DNA from: Methyloversatilis discipulorum
GTDB taxonomy: Bacteria > Pseudomonadota > Gammaproteobacteria > Burkholderiales > Rhodocyclaceae
Assembly (NCBI RefSeq): GCF_000527135.1
Contig: NZ_AZUP01000001.1
Coordinates: 3,286,001 to 3,350,000 of the forward strand
DNA: 64,000 nucleotides
Direction of reading: 5' to 3'
Part shown: positions 36,124 through 44,400 of the stretch, piece after piece
How positions within the stretch are numbered: the stretch's first letter is position 1
Layout: every line of letters starts with the position of its first letter
Made by a program: the position numbers and the translations under genes
The notes under the pieces: generated by a model
What the model saw: the letters and a program-made list of their open reading frames with translations, nothing else
Databases searched by the model: none
What the model was told of the DNA's origin: nothing

Positions 36124-36543
36124 TCAGAGCGGAATTTCCCAGCTGGCGCCGATGGCGGCGATGCCGGCGCGGGCGACGATGGCGTCCTCGCTCGACTTGA
36201 CGCCGGATACGCCGACGCCGCCGACGCATTCCCCATCGACAATGATCATTTCGCCGCCTTCCAGCGGCAGTACCGGCATGCGCAGCGCGGCCAGACGGCC
36301 GCTGTTCACGACGTCCTCGATTGCCTTGCTCGGCTTGCGCGCCAGCGCGCAGGTGCGGGCCTTCTCGGGGGCGATCTGGGTGCTCATCGGCGGTGCGCCG
36401 TCGAGCCGTTGCAGCCACATCAGGTTGCCGCCGTCGTCGACGATGGCAATGGTGACCGGCCAGTTGCGTTTCAGTGCTTCGGCCTCGGCGGCGGCAGCGA
36501 TCTGCTTCGCGTCGTCGAGCGTGAGGGTGAGGCGGCTCTTCAT
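36124..36543 (-). CDS. GlcG/HbpS family haem-binding-like protein
   Basis: A 139-residue protein of the GlcG/HbpS (DUF336) family: LTLDDAKQIAAAAEAEAL, VTIAIVDDGGNLMWLQRLDGA, then GGEMIIVDGECVGGVGVSGVKSSEDAIVARAG. The fold is known to bind haem in the HbpS member, and others are accessory to glycolate or aldehyde metabolism. No signal peptide is seen. ATG 36543 was chosen because of the ACGGAGA element upstream; the longer frame adds an unlikely N-terminus. Confidence 0.9.
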   Translation of the reverse strand: MKSRLTLTLDDAKQIAAAAEAEALKRNWPVTIAIVDDGGNLMWLQRLDGAPPMSTQIAPEKARTCALARKPSKAIEDVVNSGRLAALRMPVLPLEGGEMIIVDGECVGGVGVSGVKSSEDAIVARAGIAAIGASWEIPL

Positions 36544-36840
36544 TCGGTTGTCTCCGTCAGGTTCTTGGGCTGACGAGGAATCCCGGTGCGTGCGCACGCG
36601 GTATTGCGATTCCCCGGCGACGCTTGGCCGTGACGGGTGGTCCGGCGGGGCGCAGGCGCGGAAGGTTGTTCGCGCGCACTGTGCGTCAGGCTGATTCGGC
36701 TGGAGGGTGTTCCGCTCGCGGTACAGACGGGCTGTCCACGACTGCCGGCTCTACCGGCAGCAAGGACCACATCCTACACTGTCGGCTGCCCGCAGGAGAC
36801 GGGTCAGAACGCACAGAGAACAACAGAGAGGAGCATCCGC

Positions 36841-37662
36841 ATGGCCAGCAATCTGGGTATCGATCTGTACTCGCCGAAGGAGATCGCGGAAAAGGTCGAG
36901 AACATCGGCGTCGTCAAGGCCAATCTGCCGCTGCGCACGATGGCCATGCTGGGCATCCTGGCCGGCGCCTTCATCAGCTTCGGCGCGCTCTATTTCACGC
37001 TGGTCGCCAGCGACGCCTCGCTCGGCTTCGCGCTGACCCGGCTGCTCGGCGGCCTGGCTTTCTCGCTCGGCCTGATACTGGTGGCGGTGGCTGGCGCCGA
37101 ACTGTTCACCGGCAACAATTTCCTGGTCATGGCCTGGGCCGAGGGGCGCATTCCGTTCAGCCTGCTGGCGCGCAACTGGGCCATCGTCTACGTGACGAAC
37201 GCGGTCGGTGCGCTGGGCATGGTGGCGCTGGTGATGCTGTCGCACCACACCGACATGAATGGCGGCGCGGTGGCCGAAGCCTATGTGAAGGTGGCGGCCG
37301 GCAAGACCGGCAGTTCCTTCACCACCGTGTTCATGAAGGGCGTCCTGTGCAACGCGCTGGTCTGCCTCGCCGTGTGGCTCGCTACCGCAGGGCGCAGCGT
37401 GACCGACAAGGTGCTGGCCATCGTCTTTCCGGTGTCGGCCTTCGTTGCCGCCGGTTTCGAGCACTGCATCGCCAATATGTATTTCATCCCGATGGGCATG
37501 CTGCTGCATGCCGGCGGCGTTGCGCCGGCGGGTGTCGACCTGTCCGGCCTCACCGTGGATGGCATGCTGTCCAACCTGCTAGCCGCCACGCTGGGCAACA
37601 TCGTCGGCGGCAGCATCCTGGTGGCCGGCGTCTATTACGTCACCTTCCGCCAGCGCGGCTGA
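36841..37662 (+). CDS. Formate/nitrite transporter (FNT) family channel
   Basis: A 273-residue FNT channel with six predicted helices and the family signature GAELFTGNNFLVMAW. The second half has the matching repeat FPVSAFVAAGFEHCIANMYFIPMG with the gating-region histidine and asparagine. FNT proteins form pentamers passing formate, nitrite or other small monovalent acids such as acetate and lactate. ATG 36841 follows GAGAGGAGC. It lies convergent with ackA, so formate or acetate is the best guess. The 297-base gap upstream (36544-36840) shows no further gene and must hold the two divergent promoters. Confidence 0.93.
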   Translation: MASNLGIDLYSPKEIAEKVENIGVVKANLPLRTMAMLGILAGAFISFGALYFTLVASDASLGFALTRLLGGLAFSLGLILVAVAGAELFTGNNFLVMAWAEGRIPFSLLARNWAIVYVTNAVGALGMVALVMLSHHTDMNGGAVAEAYVKVAAGKTGSSFTTVFMKGVLCNALVCLAVWLATAGRSVTDKVLAIVFPVSAFVAAGFEHCIANMYFIPMGMLLHAGGVAPAGVDLSGLTVDGMLSNLLAATLGNIVGGSILVAGVYYVTFRQRG

Positions 37663-37691
37663 GCGCCCCCAGACCTGCCGCTTCGCGTCAG

Positions 37692-37740
37692 GCCCCCCGA
37701 GGGGGGCAAGAAAACTCGGGAGCGGCCCAGCGTTTTCTTG
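37692..37740. terminator. Double hairpin between the FNT channel gene and ackA
   Basis: Two perfect inverted repeats in tandem: arms 37692-37698 and 37701-37707 (GCCCCCC/GGGGGGC), then arms 37707-37715 and 37732-37740 (CAAGAAAAC/GTTTTCTTG). The second has T-rich and A-rich arms and could terminate transcription from both sides of this convergent pair. Confidence 0.7.
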
Positions 37741-37742
37741 AG

Positions 37743-38927
37743 TCAGCGCGCCGCGATCAGGGCCGCAGCCGCCTGTGCGGCGACGCGGCCTTCGTCGGTC
37801 GGCACGACCCACACTTCGATGCCGCCGTCGCCGGTGTCGATGCGCCTTACCGCGTCGCCGGTGGCCGCGGCGTTGCGTCCGTCATCCACGCGTACGCCCA
37901 TCCACGCGAGCGCGGCGCACACGTCGGCGCGCAGCGTCGCGTCGTGTTCGCCGATGCCGCCGCTGAAGGCGATCAGGTCGAGGCCGCCAATGCAGGCGGC
38001 CATCGCGCCCGCTTCCCGCACGATGCGGTAGGTGAACAGCTCGACCGCCTCGCGCGAAGCCGTGCCGCCGTCGGCGCGCAGCCGGCGCATGTCGGCCGAC
38101 AGGCCGGACACGCCGAGCAGGCCGCTCTGCCGGTACAGCAGTGACTGCAGCCGGTCGTGGTCCCAGCCCTGTTCCATCAGATAGAGCAGCACGCCGGCAT
38201 CGAGCGCGCCGCTGCGTGTGCCCATCATCAGACCGTCCAGTGCAGAGAAGCCCATGGTCGTGGCCTGGCTGCGGCCGCCGACGGCGGCGCACAGACTGGC
38301 ACCGTTGCCGAGGTGGGCCATCAGCACGCGGCCGCTTGCGCGTGGCGAGTGCCGCTGCAGCGTGCCCATGATGTACTGGTAGGACAGGCCGTGAAAGCCG
38401 TAGCGGCGCACGCCGTCGTCGTGCAGTGCGCGCGGCAGCGCGAAGCGGCTGGCCACCTCGGGCAGGTCGGCGTGGAAGGCGGTATCGAAGCAGGCGATCT
38501 GCGGCAGCGTCGGGAAGGCCTCACGGAAAGCGCGGATGCCGGCGACATTGTGCGGCTGGTGCAGCGGCGCCAGCGAATCGAGCCGGCTCAGCCGGGCCAG
38601 GATGTCGTCGGTGACGACGACGCTGTCGCGGAAATCGCGCCCGCCATGAACCACACGGTGCGACACCGCTTCGATCGCCGGGAGGCCGGCTTCGCCGTCC
38701 AGCAGCTCGCGCAGCCCGGCCAGCGCGGCGGTGAAGGGCGCGTCGCTGGCCTCAAGCGAACGCCGGTCGCGCTGACCGTTCAGCGTCCAGCCCATGTCCG
38801 GCGTGCCGCCAGGCTCCAGACCCTGGATGCTGCCGGTGAGCAGGCTGGCCTGCACCTCGCCGTCGCGCAGCGGGTGGATGGAGAACTTCAGCGTGGACGA
38901 GCCGGCGTTGACCGACAGTATGGCCAT
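37743..38927 (-). CDS. ackA: Acetate kinase
   Basis: A 394-residue acetate/propionate kinase interconverting acetyl phosphate plus ADP with acetate plus ATP. Signatures: AILSVNAGSSTLKFSI at the start, SHRVVHGG, CFDTAFHADLPEVASRFALP, RRYGFHGLSYQYI, MAHLGNGASLCAAVGGRS and MGFSALDGLMMGTRSGALD. ATG 38927 lies 14 bases after the stop of the MaoC-Pta fusion gene, preceded by GAGG, so the two are one operon. Together they make a Pta-AckA pathway for acetate excretion or uptake, next to an FNT channel and an acetate-type symporter. Confidence 0.97.
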   Translation of the reverse strand: MAILSVNAGSSTLKFSIHPLRDGEVQASLLTGSIQGLEPGGTPDMGWTLNGQRDRRSLEASDAPFTAALAGLRELLDGEAGLPAIEAVSHRVVHGGRDFRDSVVVTDDILARLSRLDSLAPLHQPHNVAGIRAFREAFPTLPQIACFDTAFHADLPEVASRFALPRALHDDGVRRYGFHGLSYQYIMGTLQRHSPRASGRVLMAHLGNGASLCAAVGGRSQATTMGFSALDGLMMGTRSGALDAGVLLYLMEQGWDHDRLQSLLYRQSGLLGVSGLSADMRRLRADGGTASREAVELFTYRIVREAGAMAACIGGLDLIAFSGGIGEHDATLRADVCAALAWMGVRVDDGRNAAATGDAVRRIDTGDGGIEVWVVPTDEGRVAAQAAAALIAAR

Positions 38928-38941
38928 CGTGCTTGCCTCGC

Positions 38942-40384
38942 TCAGTGTTGCGACCACGCTTCGCGCGGATGGTCGCGACGCGCGTTGTGGGCGGCGAGCA
39001 GCGCCAGCAGTGCTGAGGCGACGCGGGTCATCGGCCCGTCGGCGCGGCTGGTCAGCGCGATCGGCACGCGGGCGCCGAGCACCAGGCCCGAGCCGCTGGC
39101 GCCGCCGAGGTATTCCAGCTGCTTGGCCAGCATGTTGCCGCTCTCCAGATCCGGCACCGCGAGGATGTCGGCATCACCGGCGACCGGCGACTGGATGTGC
39201 TTCACCTGCGCCGCGCGCGCGGAGATGGCGTTGTCGAAAGCCAGCGGACCGTCGAGCAGACCGCCAGTGATCTGGCCGCGGTCGGCCATCTTGCACAGCG
39301 CGGCGGCGTCCAGCGTCGACGGGATGTTCGGATTGACTGTTTCGACCGCCGACAGCACGGCCACCTTGGGCTGCTTCACGCCGAGGATGCGCGCGAAGTC
39401 GATCGCGTTCTGCACGATGTCGACCTTCTCGATCAGCGACGGCCGGATGTTCAGTGCGGCGTCGGTGATCAGCAGCGGCTTGCTGTACAGCGGCACATCG
39501 AAGCGGAACACATGCGACATGCGGCGACCGGTGCGCAGCGCCGGGCGCGACAGCACGGCGTGGATCATTTCGTCGGTGTGCAGGCTGCCCTTCATCAGGA
39601 TGTCGACCTCGCCCGCCGCCGCCATGTCGGCGGCCTTGTCGGCGGCCGCGTGGCTGTGCGGCACGCCAACGATCTCGGCGGCATTGAGGTCGATGCCTGC
39701 TTCGGCCGCGATGTGGCGGATGCGCGCCTCCGGCCCGATCAGTACCGGAATGATCAGGCCGTGGCGGGCGGAGTCCATCGCGCCGCTCAGCGACTCGACG
39801 TCACAGGGATGCACCACGCCGCAGCGCACCGGCGGAATGCCGTCGCCGAGCGCCAGCAGTTCGCGGAAGCGCGCTTCCGGATCGAAAAGCCGGATCTGCG
39901 GTGCGCGCACATGCTCCAGCCGAACCTTCTGCGTCGGCGCCAGCACGCGGGCGGTGCCATGCAGCACACGGTCACCCTTCTGATTAACCACCTGGCAGTC
40001 AAGCTCGACCCGCTTCTTTGCGTCGTCCTTGCTGATCACGGTGGCGGTCACCGCCAGCGTGTCGCCGATGCGCACCGGCTTGGTGAAATGCAGCACCTGT
40101 TCGAGGTAGATGGTGCCGGGGCCGGGGAACTGCGTGCCGAGCAGCGCCGAAATCAGCGCGCCGCCCCACATGCCGTGCGCGATCACGCCGTGGAACAGCG
40201 TTTCCTCGGCGTATTCCGGATTCATGTGGGCCGGGTTGGTGTCGCCGGACACCGCGGCGAAGGCCTGGATGTCGGCCAGCGTCAGCGTGCGCAGCAGGCG
40301 CGCGCTCTGGCCTATCGTCAGTTCGTCGTAGGTGATGTTCTCGATCCACTCGGGTTGCGGCGTGTCGTGCTGTGCGGTGTCCAT
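38942..40384 (-). CDS. Bifunctional MaoC-type enoyl-CoA hydratase / phosphate acetyltransferase
   Basis: A 480-residue fusion. Residues 1-150 are a MaoC hotdog domain with the hydratase signature (FAAVSGDTNPAHMNPEYAEETLFHGVIAHGMWGGALISALLG, with D, H and the downstream serine/glycine positions intact). Residues about 165-475 are a phosphotransacetylase (PTA_PTB) domain with ADKAADMAAAGEVDILMKGSLHTDEMIHAVL and ALAFDNAISARAA-like segments. It would link (R)-3-hydroxyacyl-CoA and enoyl-CoA interconversion with acetyl-CoA/acetyl phosphate exchange. This fusion with downstream ackA and upstream fabI is known from betaproteobacteria, often near polyhydroxyalkanoate genes, though none is in this window. 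Confidence 0.93.
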   Translation of the reverse strand: MDTAQHDTPQPEWIENITYDELTIGQSARLLRTLTLADIQAFAAVSGDTNPAHMNPEYAEETLFHGVIAHGMWGGALISALLGTQFPGPGTIYLEQVLHFTKPVRIGDTLAVTATVISKDDAKKRVELDCQVVNQKGDRVLHGTARVLAPTQKVRLEHVRAPQIRLFDPEARFRELLALGDGIPPVRCGVVHPCDVESLSGAMDSARHGLIIPVLIGPEARIRHIAAEAGIDLNAAEIVGVPHSHAAADKAADMAAAGEVDILMKGSLHTDEMIHAVLSRPALRTGRRMSHVFRFDVPLYSKPLLITDAALNIRPSLIEKVDIVQNAIDFARILGVKQPKVAVLSAVETVNPNIPSTLDAAALCKMADRGQITGGLLDGPLAFDNAISARAAQVKHIQSPVAGDADILAVPDLESGNMLAKQLEYLGGASGSGLVLGARVPIALTSRADGPMTRVASALLALLAAHNARRDHPREAWSQH

Positions 40385-40408
40385 GCGGAAGCCCTGTCGG
40401 ATGGCGGT

Positions 40409-41182
40409 TCAGTCGACGGCGTGATAGCCGGCATCGACGTAGAGAGTCTGCCCGGTCATGCCGGAGGCGGCGTCCGAACACAGGAAGGTGGTCAGCCCGG
40501 CGATTTCTTCCAGCGTGACCAGGCGGCCGAGCGGCGACTTGCGCACGGCGCTGTCCATCAGTTCGTCGAAGTCGGCGATGCCCGAGGCGGCGCGCGTCAG
40601 GATCGGGCCGGGCGACACCGCATGCACGCGGATACCGGCCGGGCCGAGTTCCATCGCCATGTAGCGCACCATGGATTCCAGCGCGGCCTTGACCGGCCCC
40701 ATCAGGCCGTAGTTCGGCACCGCCTCGTCGGCGCCGAGATAGGACATCGTGACCAGGCTGCCGCCAGCGCCCATGTGCGGTGCGCACAGGCGGGCCAGGG
40801 CGGCGAAGCTGTGGCAGGAAATATCCATCGCCCGCGCGAAGCCGGCGCTCGAACTGTCGATCACGCGGCCGTGCAGGTCCTGCAGCGGCGCCCAGGCGAT
40901 CGAGTGGATGACGAAATCGAGGCGACCGAGGTGGTCGATCGTGGCGGCGACCAATGCTTCCAGGTCACCGTCCTTCTCCACGTCGCAGGTAAAGAGCGGC
41001 GACGCGATCCGGTCGGCCAACGGCGCAACGTAGTGCGCCGCCTTGTCATTGAGGCAGGACAGCACCAGATCGGCGCCCTGGGCGTGCGCCGCCTGGGCGC
41101 AGCCCCAGGCAATGCTGCGATCGTTGGCGAGACCGACGACGAGGCCTTTCTTGCCGTAGAGCGGAGGGATGTATGCGGTCAT
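40409..41182 (-). CDS. fabI: Enoyl-ACP reductase (NADH), FabI type
   Basis: A 257-residue SDR-fold enoyl reductase completing each cycle of fatty-acid elongation. Signatures: GKKGLVVGLANDRSIAWGCA at the cofactor site, FVIHSIAWAP, and the catalytic SYLGADEAVPNYGLMGPVKAAL with the Y-x6-K spacing specific to FabI. It ends 24 bases before the MaoC-Pta fusion start, so the three genes (fabI, maoC-pta, ackA) form one operon. Because of this context it may be a second, pathway-specific copy rather than the housekeeping FabI. Confidence 0.93.
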   Translation of the reverse strand: MTAYIPPLYGKKGLVVGLANDRSIAWGCAQAAHAQGADLVLSCLNDKAAHYVAPLADRIASPLFTCDVEKDGDLEALVAATIDHLGRLDFVIHSIAWAPLQDLHGRVIDSSSAGFARAMDISCHSFAALARLCAPHMGAGGSLVTMSYLGADEAVPNYGLMGPVKAALESMVRYMAMELGPAGIRVHAVSPGPILTRAASGIADFDELMDSAVRKSPLGRLVTLEEIAGLTTFLCSDAASGMTGQTLYVDAGYHAVD

Positions 41183-41624
41183 GGCCTTGCCGGAAGCACT
41201 TCGGGTGAACGGGAAACCTTACGCGACCAATCTTACGGCGTTCCTGTTGCACTGCACATGACTTCGGACAAGTGCGCGCGCGGTCGTTCCGTCGGCACGC
41301 CGGACATCTTCGCGGCCGCAAGGTCGCCGTCGCCTCGTCGCATCGATAACAGCGGCCTGCCTGAGGGGAAGAGGGCTGCCTTGATGACGTGCGTATTCCG
41401 CGGCGTATTCGAGGGGTGGCGCGGAACCCAGCGCCGACGCGGCTCGCAGGTTGCGGTGCACAAAAAATAAGCGGCTGCGGGCGGTGCATTTATAAGCTTG
41501 CCGTAAGGTTCGCTCCCTAGCATCCGCCACGCTGCACTCAAGGCGCCCGGGCGCGGGGCTGCCGGACACCATCCGGCAGGCTGGATAAACCGGGTTGTTC
41601 ATAAACACAGGAGGAGGAGTACCC
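41183..41624. other. Divergent intergenic region between fabI and the symporter operon
   Basis: A 442-base gap. Short open frames exist on both strands, but none has a ribosome-binding site or recognisable protein, so I see no gene. An AT-richer patch at about 41460-41515 includes TTTATAAG, a possible -10 element. The last 20 bases carry GGAGGAGGAG, the ribosome-binding site of the DUF4212 gene. Promoters for both divergent operons must lie here. Confidence 0.6.
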
Positions 41625-41879
41625 ATGGACAGTAACAGCCAAGGCTACTGGAAAGCCACGCTGGGACTGCTGACCAGGATCCTGATCATCTGGTTCGCAG
41701 TCTCGTTCGGCGCAGGCATCCTGTTCGCTGACGCACTCAACGGCATCCACCTGGGCGGCTACCCGCTCGGCTTCTGGTTCGCCCAACAGGGTTCGATCTA
41801 CATCTTCATCGCGCTGATTTTCTACTACGCGAAAAAGATGGGTGACATCGACCGCCAGTTCGACGTTCACGAGGATTGA
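41625..41879 (+). CDS. DUF4212 small subunit of a sodium/substrate symporter
   Basis: An 84-residue protein with two membrane helices (about 14-34 and 50-68) and the DUF4212 pattern: YWKATLGLLTRILIIWFAVSFGAGILFAD, then LGGYPLGFWFAQQGSIYIFIALIFYYAKKMGDID. Such proteins always precede a sodium:solute symporter, here 4 bases downstream, and are regarded as its small subunit. ATG 41625 follows an excellent GGAGGAGGAG site; the 10-codon upstream extension is unlikely. Confidence 0.95.
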   Translation: MDSNSQGYWKATLGLLTRILIIWFAVSFGAGILFADALNGIHLGGYPLGFWFAQQGSIYIFIALIFYYAKKMGDIDRQFDVHED

Positions 41880-41883
41880 TCAC

Positions 41884-43689
41884 ATGGACCTTCAAACAAC
41901 CATCTACATCGTTGTCGGTCTGAGCTTCGCGCTCTACATCGGCATCGCCATCTGGGCGCGTGCCGGTTCGACCAGCGAGTTCTACGCCGCCGGCGGCAGC
42001 GTGCATCCGATCACCAACGGCATGGCAACCGCCGCCGACTGGATGTCGGCTGCGTCCTTCATCTCGATGGCCGGCCTGATCGCCAACATGGGTTACGGCG
42101 GCGGCCTCTTCCTGATGGGCTGGACCGGCGGATACGTGCTGCTGGCCATGCTGCTGGCGCCGTACCTGCGCAAGTTCGGCAAGTTCACGGTGCCGCAGTT
42201 CATCGGCGACCGCTTCTACTCGAAGTCGGCCTCGACCGTGGCCGTGATCTGCCTGTTGACCGCCTCGACCACCTACATCATCGGTCAGATGACCGGCGTC
42301 GGTGTGGCGTTCTCGCGCTTCCTGAACGTGTCCAGCGACACCGGTATCTACGTTGGCCAGGCCATCGTGTTCCTGTACGCGGTGTTCGGCGGCATGAAGG
42401 GCATCACCTACACCCAGGTGGCGCAGTACATCGTGCTCATCCTGGCCTACACCATCCCGGCAATCTTCATCTCGCTGCAGTTCACCGGCAACCCGCTCCC
42501 GCAACTGGGTCTGGGCAGCACGCTGAGCGGCACCGACGTGTCGCTGCTGGCCAAGCTCGACCAGGTGGTGACCGAACTGGGCTTCGGCCAATACACGACG
42601 ACCACAGCGGGCTCGACGCTCAACATGTTCGTCTACACCCTGTCGCTGATGATCGGTACCGCCGGTCTGCCGCACGTGATCATGCGCTTCTTCACCGTTC
42701 CGACGGTCAAGGACGCACGCTCGTCGGCCGGCTGGGCGCTGGTGTTCATCGCCATCCTCTACACGACCGCTCCGGCCGTTGCCGCGATGGCCAAGATGAA
42801 CCTGCACGGCACGGTCAATACCGCGGTGAAGACCAATGGCGACCTGTACGCCGTCGAGTCCAGCATCAAGAACGAGGACCGTCCGGACTGGATGAAGCGC
42901 TGGGAAAAGACCGGTCTTCTGAAGTGGGAAGACAAGAACGGCGACGGCCGCATCCAGTACTACGACGACAAGACCAAGAGCGACCAGGCGAAGGCCAAGG
43001 CCGAAGCCGCCGGCTGGAAGGGCAACGAGCTGACGGTGAACGCCGACATCATCGTGCTGGCCAATCCGGAAATCGCGCTGCTGCCGAACTGGGTGATCGC
43101 GCTGGTGGCTGCCGGTGGTCTGGCTGCCGCACTGTCGACCGCTGCCGGTCTGCTGATGGCGATTTCGTCCGCCGTGTCGCATGACCTGGTCAAGGGCGTG
43201 TTCAATCCCAACATCAGTGAGAAGGGCGAACTGCTGGCGGGCAAGATCGCCATGGCGGTGGCCATCGTGATTTCGGGCTATCTCGGTCTGAATCCGCCGG
43301 GCTTCGCGGCAGGTACCGTGGCGCTGGCCTTCGGTATCGCGGCATCGTCGCTGTTCCCGGCCATCATGATGGGCATCTTCTCGAAGAAGATGAACAAGGA
43401 AGGCGCCATCGCCGGCATGCTGGCGGGTCTCGCGGTCACGCTGTTCTATGTGTTCGCGCACAAGGGCATCTTCTTCATCAAGGGCACGGACTTCGTCGAC
43501 ATGATCGGTGGCGCGAATGCCTTCTTCGGCATCACGCCGGAAGCCTTCGGTGCGGTCGGTGCGCTGGTGAACTTCATCGTCGCCTTCCTGGTCGACAAGG
43601 TGACCAAGGAGCCGCCGGAGCACATCCAGCACATGGTCGAATCCGTGCGCATCCCGCGCGGTTCGAAGGTGGTGGACGGCGCTCACTGA
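41884..43689 (+). CDS. Sodium:solute symporter, acetate-type (VC_2705 family), with an EF-hand-like insert
   Basis: A 601-residue SSF transporter with about 13 membrane helices. The first half carries ATAADWMSAASFISMAGLIANMGYGGGLFLMGWTGGYVLLAML, and the core carries GLPHVIMRFFTVPTVKDARSS. Between helices near residues 320-390 there is a polar insert of about 70 residues. It contains DKNGDGRIQYYD at 350-361, an exact match to a 12-residue EF-hand calcium loop. The DUF4212 partner and the adjacent regulatory genes mark it as the acetate or short-carboxylate uptake system of the cluster. ATG 41884 is used because the preceding frame overlaps the DUF4212 gene. A clear terminator follows. Confidence 0.93.
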   Translation: MDLQTTIYIVVGLSFALYIGIAIWARAGSTSEFYAAGGSVHPITNGMATAADWMSAASFISMAGLIANMGYGGGLFLMGWTGGYVLLAMLLAPYLRKFGKFTVPQFIGDRFYSKSASTVAVICLLTASTTYIIGQMTGVGVAFSRFLNVSSDTGIYVGQAIVFLYAVFGGMKGITYTQVAQYIVLILAYTIPAIFISLQFTGNPLPQLGLGSTLSGTDVSLLAKLDQVVTELGFGQYTTTTAGSTLNMFVYTLSLMIGTAGLPHVIMRFFTVPTVKDARSSAGWALVFIAILYTTAPAVAAMAKMNLHGTVNTAVKTNGDLYAVESSIKNEDRPDWMKRWEKTGLLKWEDKNGDGRIQYYDDKTKSDQAKAKAEAAGWKGNELTVNADIIVLANPEIALLPNWVIALVAAGGLAAALSTAAGLLMAISSAVSHDLVKGVFNPNISEKGELLAGKIAMAVAIVISGYLGLNPPGFAAGTVALAFGIAASSLFPAIMMGIFSKKMNKEGAIAGMLAGLAVTLFYVFAHKGIFFIKGTDFVDMIGGANAFFGITPEAFGAVGALVNFIVAFLVDKVTKEPPEHIQHMVESVRIPRGSKVVDGAH

Positions 43690-43748
43690 GTTCCGACCAC
43701 TCGCAGCACAAACCGGCGCGGCGCCGCCGCGCCGGTGGTTTAATGAGA

Positions 43749-43779
43749 GGCCCTGCCAGCCGTTCTGGCGGGGCCTTTT
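43749..43779 (+). terminator. Intrinsic terminator after the symporter gene
   Basis: Arms 43749-43759 and 43765-43775 form an 11-bp stem with one G-T pair and a 5-base loop, followed by TTTT. It separates the symporter operon from the downstream regulatory genes. Confidence 0.88.
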
Positions 43780-43835
43780 CACTGATACACCCGTCGTGCC
43801 GTTGCGCGCGGCAGAGGCGGGGGAGGAGACACAGC

Positions 43836-44189
43836 ATGGTGTTCGACATCGGCGTCGCAATGACGTGGATACTTTTTCTCGCGCTGTTCCCGATCGCTTT
43901 CTTCTGGCTGCGCCGCTGCTGGCGCATCCTGGTCAAGCGGGATTTTTCAGAGGTCGCGCTCAAGCGCGGCGAACCGCCGCCCGACGCAGCCCGCTGGGCG
44001 CCCTATGAGCTGACGATCAACGGCATCGGCGGCATCGTCATCCTGTTCGTCATCGGCGGCGTCGTCACCGGCACGCTGAGCTATGAACAGTGGAGCGCCA
44101 TCGCTGGCACGACCATCTGGTGCAAGTTCTTCACGAGTTTCGCACTGGGCCGGCACGCACACATGAACGGCACCAAAAAGGCGGTCTGA
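43836..44189 (+). CDS. Hypothetical small membrane protein upstream of the symporter-kinase
   Basis: A 117-residue protein with at least two membrane helices (about 7-27 and 63-85). It has a basic, aromatic segment after helix 1 (RRCWRILVKRDFSEVALKRGEPPP) and ends GRHAHMNGTKKAV. ATG 43836 follows GGGAGGAGAC. I do not recognise the family. It is the first gene after the terminator and reads into the two-helix protein and symporter-kinase genes (11-base and 2-base gaps), so it is likely part of the sensory operon. Confidence 0.78.
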   Translation: MVFDIGVAMTWILFLALFPIAFFWLRRCWRILVKRDFSEVALKRGEPPPDAARWAPYELTINGIGGIVILFVIGGVVTGTLSYEQWSAIAGTTIWCKFFTSFALGRHAHMNGTKKAV

Positions 44190-44200
44190 GCCGCTCTGCC

Positions 44201-44398
44201 ATGAACACGCCGATCCGTTCGCAGCGACTGATCGGGCTGTTCGCCGCGGCCCTGCTGCTGTTCAACTTCCCGCTGCTGGCACTGTGGGACCGGCACGCGC
44301 TGCTGTTCGGCCTGCCGCTGTTCCCGACCGCGCTGTTCCTGGTGTGGGGTGCGCTGATCGCGCTGCTCGCGCTGGTGATCGAGCGCACGGAGCGCTAG
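44201..44398 (+). CDS. Small two-helix membrane protein, DUF3311-like, paired with symporter-kinase
   Basis: A 65-residue protein with two membrane helices (about 9-29 and 34-58) in a pattern close to DUF3311 (LFNFPLLALWDRHALLFGLPLFPTALFLVWG). DUF3311-type subunits precede SSF transporters. Here the next gene, 2 bases downstream, is an SSF-histidine kinase fusion. By position it resembles CbrX, the small membrane protein encoded just before CbrA in Pseudomonas. ATG 44201 is the natural start; the longer frame overlaps the previous gene. Confidence 0.82.
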   Translation: MNTPIRSQRLIGLFAAALLLFNFPLLALWDRHALLFGLPLFPTALFLVWGALIALLALVIERTER

Positions 44399-44400
44399 CC

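Noticed and set aside
41233..41541. Short minus-strand open frame in the fabI/DUF4212 gap
   Set aside because: No ribosome-binding site, no protein-like hydrophobic or domain pattern, and it sits in a promoter region.
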